A DNA stretch of 64,000 bases from Acerihabitans sp047324305 (GTDB lineage Bacteria > Pseudomonadota > Gammaproteobacteria > Enterobacterales > Enterobacteriaceae): assembly GCF_047324305.1 (NCBI RefSeq), contig NZ_CP178740.1:5518001-5582000 (forward strand). Reading direction: 5' to 3'. The notes beneath the pieces are model-generated. The model searched no databases. It saw only the letters and a list, made by a program, of their open reading frames with translations, and had not been told where the DNA came from. A program made the position numbers and the translations under genes. Shown one piece after another: positions 51,739 to 59,963 of the stretch; positions within the stretch are counted from its first letter, which is position 1; every line of letters starts with the position of its first letter.

Positions 51739-53100
51739 ATGAGTCACGCAAAACATCCATCTATGAAAGGGGTAGCAGCCGCCTCCCTGGTCGGCTCTGC
51801 GCTGGAATGGTTTGATTATTTCCTTTACGGCACGGCGGCAGCGCTGGTTTTTAATGAAATCATGTTCCCCAAGGGGCATGCAGTTGTGTCTACGTTATTG
51901 GCCTTCTCCACACTTGCCCTCGGATTTTTCGTCCGCCCCTTTGGCGCCGTCTATTTTGGCCAATTGGGGGATAAAATCGGCCGGAAAAAAGTGCTGGTGA
52001 TTACATTATTAATAATGGGGATTGCGACCACGCTGATTGGTTTTGTGCCGACCTATGATTCCGTGGGCCTTTGGGCTCCGGCGATGCTCGTGACCTTGCG
52101 GCTGATTCAGGGTTTTGGCGCGGGAGCGGAGTTTGGCGGCGCGGCTATCCTCAGCGCGGAAAGCGCACCACCGCATCGCCGGGGATTTTATTCGTCTTTC
52201 CCGGGAGTGGGCGTATATATCGGTCTGTTGCTATCGGCAGGTACGTTTGCTGTACTCACCCAACTGCCAAAAGAGATATTTTTAGCCTGGGCATGGCGGG
52301 TGCCGTTTTTGTTCAGCTCTGTGCTGGTGGTCATTGCACTGTTAATTCGTATGAAGGTTTCCGAAACATCAGCGTTTGAGAAACTGTCGACAACCGAGGC
52401 CGTCAGCAAGAGCCCGCTGCGTGATCTTGTCCGCACTGAGCGCAGGAGCCTGCTTGTGGTCGCCGGCTCCCAGGTGGCGCAGAGCGGCGTAAGTTATGTC
52501 TATCAGACTTTTGTCATTACCTATATCGTCGGCACCCTGCATATGGCATCGTCCGTGGGGCCGATAGCGGTTGCCATCGCGGCAGGCGTAGCCATGTGCA
52601 CCACGCCGATGTTCGGCGCGATGTCTGACCGGTTTGGGCGCCGCGCCATCTACATGTTCGGCGCCGTTTTTTCAGCTGTCTTCGCCTTCCCCTTTTTCTG
52701 GCTGGTGAATACCGGGACCACCTGGGGAGTCATCATCGCTATGACGCTCGGTGTCGGTGTCGGCGTTGCCGCCATGCTCGGCACCCAGGGATCGTTTTTC
52801 TCGGAAGTTTTCCCATCGAAAGTGCGCTTTAGCGGATTGTCCCTTGGTCGCGAAATCAGCGCATCCTTGTCAGGCGGCATTGCGCCTTTAGCCGCCGTCG
52901 TCCTGTCCAGCATGGCGGGTGGCGCGTCCTGGCCTGTCGCCTGCCTGGCCGTTGCCATGAGTTTGGTTACCGTTGTCGCCGTGGCCTGTGCGCCTGAAAC
53001 GCATAAATTGGATCTCACTGAATTTACCGATAGTGGAAGCCATGCGCCAGATAATGAAGTCCACGCCGTGGACGCGCGCTATGAGCAGGCCCGGCATTGA
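51739..53100 (+). CDS. MHS-family MFS transporter
   Basis: 453 residues with 12 helices and the metabolite:H+ symporter signature: GSALEWFDYFLYGTAAAL, FFVRPFGAVYFGQLGDKIGRKKVLVITL (parts), and GFGAGAEFGGAAILSAESAP. Family members carry osmolytes, shikimate, citrate or other organic acids. The ATG at 51739 has GGGGAAAA upstream; an earlier ATG 15 codons before is possible. It probably brings in the acid used by the CoA-transferase and crotonase. Confidence 0.87.
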   Translation: MSHAKHPSMKGVAAASLVGSALEWFDYFLYGTAAALVFNEIMFPKGHAVVSTLLAFSTLALGFFVRPFGAVYFGQLGDKIGRKKVLVITLLIMGIATTLIGFVPTYDSVGLWAPAMLVTLRLIQGFGAGAEFGGAAILSAESAPPHRRGFYSSFPGVGVYIGLLLSAGTFAVLTQLPKEIFLAWAWRVPFLFSSVLVVIALLIRMKVSETSAFEKLSTTEAVSKSPLRDLVRTERRSLLVVAGSQVAQSGVSYVYQTFVITYIVGTLHMASSVGPIAVAIAAGVAMCTTPMFGAMSDRFGRRAIYMFGAVFSAVFAFPFFWLVNTGTTWGVIIAMTLGVGVGVAAMLGTQGSFFSEVFPSKVRFSGLSLGREISASLSGGIAPLAAVVLSSMAGGASWPVACLAVAMSLVTVVAVACAPETHKLDLTEFTDSGSHAPDNEVHAVDARYEQARH

Positions 53101-53128
53101 AAAAAAATTCACATCCGGGTCTCTTCAT

Positions 53129-53150
53129 TACGGCGCCTCACGGCGCCGTA
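53129..53150. terminator. Hairpin between convergent transporter and LysR genes
   Basis: TACGGCGCC (53129-53137), TCAC loop, GGCGCCGTA (53142-53150), 28 bases past the transporter stop. The following bases are only moderately T-rich. Confidence 0.6.
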
Positions 53151-53240
53151 TTCATACTTATTAGCCAGCGGCATAGTGCCGGGCATAGTGCCGCCATTGA
53201 ACTCCCTGGGCGCCGCTGGAATCCATCGGCCACTGACCGA

Positions 53241-54113
53241 TCACCCCAGCCGTTGAAGCGCGAGTTCCACAAACCGGCGCAGCTTGGCCGTCATGCGCCG
53301 GTCGGCCAGATGAACGAGAGCCAGCGGCCATGCCGGCGTGGCGGTATCGCGCAGCAGCCTGACCAGACGCCCCGCGGCCAGGTCAGCGGCTATTTCGAAA
53401 TCCGCCAGCAGCGCCACGCCTAAACCCTCCCGCGCCGCCGACAACAATGCGGCGCCGTTATCGGCGACCAAGCGGCCCGATACCTGGACTGGCGGCATGC
53501 CGGCGAATTGCCAGCGGTTGCGCGGCGCGCCCTCCCGGAACAGCAGACACGCATGTTGTGCCAGGTCAGCGGGGGTTAGCGGTACGCCATGCTTCGCCAG
53601 ATAATCGGGCGCGGCACAAACCTGCCTGAAGCAAGGGCGCAGTGACCGCGCAATCAACCCGCTATCCGGCAGGTCGCCGAATCGGAATGCGGCCTCTATG
53701 CCCTCCTCGGTCAGGTCAACGATCCGGTCGGTTAGCCGCAGGTCGACCTCCACGTCCGGGTAGAGCCTAAGGTAATCGTGAATGAGCGGCGTGACGACAT
53801 GGGTGCCGAACGACACAGTGGCGCTAACCCGCAAGCGCCCGGTGGGGCTGCCATGGCGTTCCCGCGCCGCATCTTCCGCCGTCTCGACGCGGGCGAGCAC
53901 GTCTAAACAGTCGGCGAGGAAGGCCTGTCCCACCTCCGTCAGGTTTTGCCGGCGGGTGGTGCGCTGGATAAGCCTGGTTCCGAGCCGGCGTTCCAAATCC
54001 TGAATATGATTCGCCACCATGGTGGGGGACAACCCGCAGACCTTGGCTGCCGCGCTAAAGCTGCCCTTTTGCGCCACGCGGACAAACACGGCCATGCTCT
54101 CAAGTCGGTCCAT
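53241..54113 (-). CDS. LysR-family regulator
   Basis: 290 residues: MDRLESMAVFVRVAQKGSFSAAAKVCGLSPTMVANHIQDLE (in parts) is the winged helix of the CrgA/DmlR branch, followed by GRLRVSATVSFGTHVVTPL at the effector domain. The start at 54113 has CCAGGAGTGTGAA; the longer frame has a spurious leader. It is divergent from the SDR gene at 54253 and probably controls it. Confidence 0.87.
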   Translation of the reverse strand: MDRLESMAVFVRVAQKGSFSAAAKVCGLSPTMVANHIQDLERRLGTRLIQRTTRRQNLTEVGQAFLADCLDVLARVETAEDAARERHGSPTGRLRVSATVSFGTHVVTPLIHDYLRLYPDVEVDLRLTDRIVDLTEEGIEAAFRFGDLPDSGLIARSLRPCFRQVCAAPDYLAKHGVPLTPADLAQHACLLFREGAPRNRWQFAGMPPVQVSGRLVADNGAALLSAAREGLGVALLADFEIAADLAAGRLVRLLRDTATPAWPLALVHLADRRMTAKLRRFVELALQRLG

Positions 54114-54252
54114 TTCACACTCCTGGTTGGGTCTGTTCGCAGAATTAAGCGGATTATCCAAATGAAAGTGCCCAATTATAGTTCTTGTCTGGGGATTCCG
54201 GCGCGGTTGCGCCGATAAATCATATGAGTAAGACAGCGCAAGGAGAAATGAC

Positions 54253-55026
54253 ATGGGCAGGCTTGAGCATAAGGTGGCGTTGATCACGGGCGGCGCGCGC
54301 GGACAAGGCGAGGCGGAAGCGCGTTTATTTGTTCAGGAGGGCGCGCGCGTATTCCTTTGCGACGTGCTGGAGGAGGAAGGCCAGGCGCGCGCCGCAGAGA
54401 TGGGGGCGGGTGCCAGCTTTGCGCGCCTTGACGTGACTGATGCCGGCGCCTGGCAGCGGGTGGTGGCCGAGATCGAGGCACGGACAGGCCGGCTCGACAT
54501 TCTTATTAACAACGCCGGCGCCAATGTTCGCCATGCCCTCACCCATACGACGCGGGAGGAATGGGAGCGCATGTTGAACGTCAACCTTACCGGGCAGTTT
54601 CTCGGCATACAGGCGTGCGCACCCCTGATGAAGCACGGCGGCGGCGGCAGTATTGTCAACCTGGGATCCACCGCCGGCATTATGGGCCATCCGGTCGCTG
54701 GCTATTCCACGTCAAAGTGGGGCGTGCGCGGCCTGACCAAATCGGCGGCGATCGAGCTCGCCCCCGCCAACATCCGTGTTAACGCGCTCCATCCCGGCGT
54801 CATAGCCACGCCGATGATGGACCCGGCCGGTCCGCTATTTCGCGCGCTGGTCGAGCTGACACCGCTGGGCCGCGCGGGCCGTCCCGAGGAGATGGCAGAA
54901 GTGGTTCTGTTTCTCGCCAGCGATGCCGCCAGCTTTATCACCGGCATCGATCTCGCCGCCGATGGCGGCTTCAGCGAACTGGGCACTTACGGCGCGGTGT
55001 GGAAGCACCTCCACGCCGCAACCTGA
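54253..55026 (+). CDS. Short-chain dehydrogenase/reductase
   Basis: 257 residues of the classical SDR type: cofactor loop ALITGGARGQGEAEARLF (TGxxxGxG), DVLEEEGQARA preferring NAD(H) (Asp at the end of beta2), NNAGANVRH, catalytic YSTSKWG with Tyr/Lys, and a C-terminal ITGIDLAADGG. It oxidises or reduces an alcohol/ketone. AAGGAG precedes the ATG, and it is divergent from the LysR gene. The substrate is unknown. Confidence 0.9.
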   Translation: MGRLEHKVALITGGARGQGEAEARLFVQEGARVFLCDVLEEEGQARAAEMGAGASFARLDVTDAGAWQRVVAEIEARTGRLDILINNAGANVRHALTHTTREEWERMLNVNLTGQFLGIQACAPLMKHGGGGSIVNLGSTAGIMGHPVAGYSTSKWGVRGLTKSAAIELAPANIRVNALHPGVIATPMMDPAGPLFRALVELTPLGRAGRPEEMAEVVLFLASDAASFITGIDLAADGGFSELGTYGAVWKHLHAAT

Positions 55027-55081
55027 CGGACTTTATGGCGCGTTCCATATCAAGCACCGCCGGCATATAGAGGAACGTCCA

Positions 55082-55192
55082 ATGGCGATTGACCACCTAC
55101 GCCGTTATTTGCTGGCGTGCGCAGACGCCGACCCGGGCCGCGCATCCGCCGCCATTAAGGACAAGTTATTTCCCTTAGCCGATATCGGTTGA
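55082..55192 (+). pseudogene. Truncated 36-codon frame at a deletion junction
   Basis: MAIDHLRRYLLACADADPGR followed by 16 more residues, with AGAGGAAC upstream, reads like the beginning of a small helical enzyme subunit in an operon with the SDR. It stops where the convergent SDR remnant begins and overlaps it by 38 bases. I cannot identify the family; it may be a cut gene. Confidence 0.4.
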
Positions 55193-55769
55193 CTGCGACA
55201 GCGCCTGCCATTCGTGCGCTGCGGCGAAGCTCGTCTGCGCGCGCCATCAGCGTCTCGAAGGCGTTCGTCCCCGCAGCCCATCGCACCGGCGGCGTTTTAT
55301 CTTCGGCAAGCCTGACCACGGCCTGGCCAAATTTAACCGGATCTCCGTCCTGGTTATGGTTCGTATTGGCGAGGGCCCCGCGCTTGGCTTGACTCGACTG
55401 TTGATAATCATCAACCACGCGATCGCCGAACCTGACCGAGGTTGACTCGAGAAAATCAGTGCGAAAAGGACCCGGATGGATGCAGGTTGCCCTGATCCCG
55501 AAAGGTTCAAGTTCGATGCTCAGGGATTCGGACCAGCCCGCGACGGCAAACTTCGTCGCGCAGTAAATAGATGCGCCGTCGAATCCGGTGATGCCGCAGG
55601 TCGAAGAGACGGTAATAACATGGCCGGAACGTTGTGCCCGCATTAAGGGCAGCACTGCCCGCGTGACATTGAACACACCGAACCAGCGAGGCGCGGAGGT
55701 GGCAAAGCTTGCGCATTTGCGGCAGCGGCCCTTGCCGTCCGCCATCACGCTGGGGGATGGCGGGGCCAA
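55155..55769 (-). pseudogene. 5'-truncated short-chain dehydrogenase
   Basis: From about position 55700 the minus-strand frame matches a classical SDR from the middle onward: FGVFNVTRAVLPLMRAQRSGHVITVSS, then YCATKFAVAGWSESLSIELEPFGI (catalytic Tyr and Lys kept) and CIHPGPFRTDF. The first 90 or so residues with the TGxxxGxG cofactor loop are gone; upstream codons (MAPPSPSVMADGKGR) are unrelated. It cannot bind NAD(P) as encoded, so it is a remnant. Confidence 0.75.
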
Positions 55770-55781
55770 ACCCGGCCGAGT

Positions 55782-56324
55782 CTACAGCCGGCGTTTAATT
55801 TTAACCAGCGCGTCAACCAGGCGGTGCCTATCCGCGTCGCTAAGATGGGGCGCATGCAGCAAATTATACATTTCCGCCTTATCCGCTTCACTGAAACCAC
55901 CGGCGAGCAACCGCTGGCCGATCGAATTGAGTATCACCTTGTCCTGGTCGGCGATCGCCCCTCTGACCTCATCAAGGCTTCTCGGTTGCCATGACGGTTC
56001 AGGGCTGGATAACCAGTCAGCCAGATAACGGTATTGAATAGCCTTGGCCACATCCATCTGAGCCTGGATAAAGGGCAGCACAGACTGCGGATCCAGGCCC
56101 TGGGCCAGGGCATCTTCCTGAGCCGAAGCCACCACCTTCCGTTCCCGCGCCAGGTCTTCTACGGGCAAGTGATGCTCCGCCTTGTAACCGGCGACATCTT
56201 TCATCACCAACAGGCGCTGGTTTATGGCGGACGACAGATGAGGAACCGTCACAGTCGACACCGAGCTGGCGAATACCGCCCCGGCCATGAAAAATGATGA
56301 TAAAAGCAAAACGATATGGTGCAT
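55782..56324 (-). CDS. Secreted chorismate mutase (AroQ-gamma type)
   Basis: 180 residues with a signal peptide (IVLLLSSFFMAGAVFA-SS). The mature helical protein has the AroQ pattern SAINQRLLVMKDVAGYKAEHHLPVEDLARERKVVASAQEDA (in parts), keeping the catalytic arginine and lysine (RLLVMKDVAGYK) and ERKVV. Periplasmic chorismate mutases of this class occur in Salmonella, Erwinia and others; they turn chorismate into prephenate outside the cytoplasm, possibly at a host surface. The start at 56324 has GGAGGAAGGAA. Confidence 0.85.
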   Translation of the reverse strand: MHHIVLLLSSFFMAGAVFASSVSTVTVPHLSSAINQRLLVMKDVAGYKAEHHLPVEDLARERKVVASAQEDALAQGLDPQSVLPFIQAQMDVAKAIQYRYLADWLSSPEPSWQPRSLDEVRGAIADQDKVILNSIGQRLLAGGFSEADKAEMYNLLHAPHLSDADRHRLVDALVKIKRRL

Positions 56325-56560
56325 TTCCTTCCTCCCCTGCGACACTTAAGCAAAACAAAAGCATACAACAGAAACAATACCGTACAGTGACAATAGGGGA
56401 TAATACCTTGACCTTATTGTCGTCTGGTTGCGCTTTGCCGCCAGGACCGCACCCGGACGGCGATCGCACGGCCCGTCGCGCCCCAAGATCAGCCCGTCCG
56501 CAGGCATTGCCCAAACAGCGTCAATGCGTCTACCTACTAGGGATTATGGCAACACGCTAA

Positions 56561-56583
56561 AAGATGCATGTATAATGCATCAT
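56561..56583 (+). promoter_or_regulatory. NsrR operator upstream of ytfE
   Basis: AAGATGCAT, GTATA, ATGCATCAT is an inverted repeat very close to the NsrR consensus (AAGATGCATTTAAAATGCATC...). It lies 28 bases before the ytfE start and overlaps a TATAAT-like -10 element, so nitric oxide would derepress the gene. Confidence 0.85.
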
Positions 56584-56611
56584 AAATTTTCCCTCTCTCT
56601 AAGGTGTTACC

Positions 56612-57277
56612 ATGCAATATCGCGATCAGGCCCTTGGCTCTCTTGCTATAACCATTCCGCGCGCCACCCGGCTATTCCGTGAGTACGGTTTGGATTTTTG
56701 CTGTGGGGGCAAACAGACCCTGTTGCGGGCCGCCGAAAAACAACTCCTGGACATTGAACTGATTGAAACGCAACTGGCGGCGTTGATGGAGCAGCCCGGT
56801 GAAACCCGACCCTGGCAGGACAGCGCCTTGACTGAACTGATTGATCATATCCTGGCGCGCTATCATCAGCGCCACCGGGAACAATTGCCGGAACTGATTT
56901 TGATGGCGGAAAAAGTAGAACGGGTACATCAGGATAAACCGGCATGCCCGCGTGGGCTGGCCCGACAATTGACCCTACTCTGCCGGGATTTGGGGGATCA
57001 TATGATGAAAGAGGAGCAGGTGCTGTTCCCGATGATTAAGCAGGGAATGGGCGTCCATGCGGCCGGGCCGATTTCCGTCATGGAGCTTGAGCATGACGAT
57101 GCCGGGCGGCAGCTTGAAATCATCAGTGAATTGACCCATAACGGGACGGCGCCGGCCATGGCTTGTACGACCTGGCGTGCGCTTTATGCAGGCATTAATG
57201 AATTTACCGATGATTTAATGGAACATGTTAACCTGGAAAATAATCTGCTGTTTCCCCGGGCGCTGCGCGGAGAATAA
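56612..57277 (+). CDS. ytfE: Iron-sulfur cluster repair protein YtfE (RIC)
   Basis: 221 residues. The N-terminal ScdA domain has IPRATRLFREYGLDFCCGGKQTL with the paired cysteines (residues 30-31). The rest is a four-helix haemerythrin-like domain with the di-iron histidines and glutamates (HILARYHQRH, LGDHMMKEEQVLFPMIK, VMELEHDDAG, MEHVNLENNLLFPRAL). YtfE repairs Fe-S clusters harmed by nitric oxide or oxidants. The NsrR site upstream fits. Confidence 0.93.
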   Translation: MQYRDQALGSLAITIPRATRLFREYGLDFCCGGKQTLLRAAEKQLLDIELIETQLAALMEQPGETRPWQDSALTELIDHILARYHQRHREQLPELILMAEKVERVHQDKPACPRGLARQLTLLCRDLGDHMMKEEQVLFPMIKQGMGVHAAGPISVMELEHDDAGRQLEIISELTHNGTAPAMACTTWRALYAGINEFTDDLMEHVNLENNLLFPRALRGE

Positions 57278-57303
57278 CACCCTAATCCCGCTGAAGACGG
57301 CCA

Positions 57304-58233
57304 CTAGCGGATCGGTAATTCCGGCGGGATAGCGGCTTTATCCGTCTTCACCCGGTTCGATAGCATGACGCCGGAAATGATCACCACAGCGCCGACCCAC
57401 TGCGCCAGGCCGGCCGGTTCCTTCAGCACAAATACCGACAGGAATACTGTAATAAAGGGGACTAAATTGATAAAAGAAGCCGCTTTGGTCGCCCCGATTT
57501 CGTCGATACCTTGATTAAAGAATAAATAAGCCAGCACCGAGCCGCCGATCGACATAAAAATTATCGAGGCAATACTGATAAGGGTGATCCCCCGCCCGGG
57601 ATAACAAAATGCCACCTGATGATACGCATCAATGAATACCCAAGGTAAAAAAGCCAGGCTGCCGTAGAAGAACAGGAAAAACATCCGCACCATGCCCGGG
57701 ATGGGAATGTGCCATTTTTTGATTAACACATTATAAACGCCAAAACATAAGGTACTGATTAACAGCATAATATCGCCATAATTGTAGGATGAATCCTGCA
57801 CACTATGCCAATTGCCGCCGCTGATGGTAATCGCCACCCCCAGGTAGGCAACAATCAATCCCAGCAGTTGCCAGGGTTTAACGCGCTCCATGCCGGATAA
57901 AGACGCCATCAGCAGCGTAATCAGCGGGATGGTCGCCTCGATAATGCCGGCATTGAATGCGCTGCTGATATTCAGGCCGTTAAAGTAAAAGTAATAACAT
58001 AAGGTCACGCCAAAAACAGCCGTGACCAGCATGCGCAGATGGGTCACCCAGTTGATATGCAGCAGCTGTTTTTTATTATCAATTAAAATAAAGATGATCG
58101 CCGCGGCCAGGAAAAAACGGACAAAGGTGACGAACGAAGGAATAAATACCGCCAGGGCATATTTACCCGCTATTGCCGAACCACCCCAAAAAAAGGCGGA
58201 AAGGGATAATGTAATATAGACTTTCATGCGCAT
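57304..58233 (-). CDS. EamA/DMT-family permease (exporter candidate)
   Basis: 309 residues with ten membrane helices in two EamA halves: LSLSAFFWGGSAIAGKYALAV, FVTFVRFFLAAAIIFI, YYFYFNGLNISSAFNAGIIEATIPL, and GSVLAYLFFNQGIDEIGATKAASFINLVPF (in parts). The ATG at 58233 lies one base past the radical SAM stop; an ATG five codons earlier would overlap it. The one-base spacing makes joint translation very likely, so it may export the radical SAM product. Confidence 0.85.
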   Translation of the reverse strand: MRMKVYITLSLSAFFWGGSAIAGKYALAVFIPSFVTFVRFFLAAAIIFILIDNKKQLLHINWVTHLRMLVTAVFGVTLCYYFYFNGLNISSAFNAGIIEATIPLITLLMASLSGMERVKPWQLLGLIVAYLGVAITISGGNWHSVQDSSYNYGDIMLLISTLCFGVYNVLIKKWHIPIPGMVRMFFLFFYGSLAFLPWVFIDAYHQVAFCYPGRGITLISIASIIFMSIGGSVLAYLFFNQGIDEIGATKAASFINLVPFITVFLSVFVLKEPAGLAQWVGAVVIISGVMLSNRVKTDKAAIPPELPIR

Positions 58234-58234
58234 G

Positions 58235-59827
58235 TTATTTGGTCCCATAAAACATGAACAGCTTCTTCATGTTCTCTTCCAGCCGTGCAATATAGTTATA
58301 TTCAGCCCGCAACAAACGATCGGAGAGGGTGTCCTGGCAGGATAATTCGCTAATCAGGCCCATGACAAACTCCACCGTATCGCCCTGAATCGTGCTGACG
58401 TGCTGATCGAAGGCCTTCTCCAGATGGGAGTAACCGGTGATGCCGCAGTAAAATTGCGTCACTTTTATTGCATCGCGAATCTCGCGCAGCATACGGTCTT
58501 CGAGGCGGATAATCTCATAGCGGTCGATTATCCGGCGGATGAAAGCGTAGAGCGTGGCCACTTTGTCATCCTTGAAATGATAATTCTCCACATCCCAGGG
58601 CACGTGCCGTTCGTGTACCCGCGTCTGGTGATTAAGACGAATACCGGGCAGCGTTTCGGCGCGCGAGGCAATATTCCATAACGACGCCAGCCCGACGCCG
58701 TACAAAAACAGCACGCTATTTTGTATTTGCCGCAGCGTCACGTCCTGGAAAAAGGTAATGCAACCGTTGGTAGACCCGGTCATGCCAAGGGATTTGAGGT
58801 AGTGGTAAACCTTACTTGATTCGGAGGGAACGATTTTTTTATTATACAAATCAAGCTGTTCATTATCACCGGCCTCCAGGCCCAAATAGGTGCTGATAAG
58901 ACCGACGCTTCTTAGACGCAGCAGCAGATCCCGATCCCTGGGTTTGTTGATGTCAACGCTGTCGGCGCGGATAAAGGCGTCCAACGGCAAGGTTAACGAT
59001 CGCCGCTCCATCTCGTCGCAAAATTCCTCGATCCAGGCGCGGTTTTCTCTGGCCGGCGTCACAAAGGTGGCATCAAAGATATGCAGGTATCCCCGGGTTT
59101 GCTTGACCAGCGGTTGCATTGCCGCCATTTCTTTGACGACATTGGCGGGCGAGCGCGCCCGGATGCCCGTAGACTCATTGCCCAGGAAACGCTGCGCGTT
59201 GCAAAATACGCACGGGTAAGGACAGCCGCGTTTCATTAAAATGCCGGTTTTGACCGGCCTGGCGGTACGCACGCTTTTCAGCGCAATATCATGGGCCGCG
59301 AAACACAGGCCATCGAGATGATTATTCGCCGCCCGGTTGGCGTTAATACGGCACTCGCCGGTCGCCCGGTCCCGCCAGGTTATGCCGGCGACATCGTTAA
59401 GCGGAAAGCCGTTGCTGAGGGCGTCGACCATGCGGTGGAAGGTAATCTCCCCTTCTCCCCGGCAAATGGCGTCGATGGACGGATAGGCCGACAGAATGCC
59501 GACATCCTCATACGAAACATGCTCGCCGCCCAGGACGATAAAAGGTTTGGGATCGGCAAACAGCGCCAGCCGCTGGCTTATCCTCAACGCCGAATGCAGG
59601 GTGGCGTAATTCACGCTAAAGCCGATCAGGGCAAATTTTTCCTGGGCGATCAGCTGGGCCATAGCGCTTTCCGTTAAACCGTCCACCCGCAAATCGTACA
59701 GCTCCACGCTATGCCCGCTCGGCCGTAGCTGGGCGGCAATCAGCGCCAGCGCCAGGTTTTCATATTGATCATACAGTTCGCGCATCCCCACGGTTTCCGT
59801 CTGCGGATTGATCAGAGCGATCCTCAT
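58235..59827 (-). CDS. Cobalamin-binding radical SAM enzyme
   Basis: 530 residues. The N-terminal 130 residues form a B12-binding-type Rossmann domain (MRIALINPQTETVGMRELYDQYENLALAL in parts, FIVLGGEHVSYE, IDAICRGEGEITF). The radical SAM core has Cys202-x3-Cys206-x2-Cys209 (RGCPYPCVFCN). A long C-terminal domain (about residues 400-530) is helical and unassigned. Members of this class methylate carbon or phosphorus, or make ring changes (BchE-like). GGGGAGGTGGC precedes the ATG. The downstream EamA permease and the divergent GlxA/FtrA-type regulator make a compact three-gene unit with no precursor peptide or synthase visible. Confidence 0.85.
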   Translation of the reverse strand: MRIALINPQTETVGMRELYDQYENLALALIAAQLRPSGHSVELYDLRVDGLTESAMAQLIAQEKFALIGFSVNYATLHSALRISQRLALFADPKPFIVLGGEHVSYEDVGILSAYPSIDAICRGEGEITFHRMVDALSNGFPLNDVAGITWRDRATGECRINANRAANNHLDGLCFAAHDIALKSVRTARPVKTGILMKRGCPYPCVFCNAQRFLGNESTGIRARSPANVVKEMAAMQPLVKQTRGYLHIFDATFVTPARENRAWIEEFCDEMERRSLTLPLDAFIRADSVDINKPRDRDLLLRLRSVGLISTYLGLEAGDNEQLDLYNKKIVPSESSKVYHYLKSLGMTGSTNGCITFFQDVTLRQIQNSVLFLYGVGLASLWNIASRAETLPGIRLNHQTRVHERHVPWDVENYHFKDDKVATLYAFIRRIIDRYEIIRLEDRMLREIRDAIKVTQFYCGITGYSHLEKAFDQHVSTIQGDTVEFVMGLISELSCQDTLSDRLLRAEYNYIARLEENMKKLFMFYGTK

Positions 59828-59963
59828 GCCACCTCCCCTATGGAACAGCAATAAAATGCCATCAAGCCATACCCGCGCAAACGCATTACTCTTCTATACG
59901 GCTCACTAATAGGGATATTATGTAATGATATTTACCGGGCTTGATAGGACAGGAAGGGACAAG

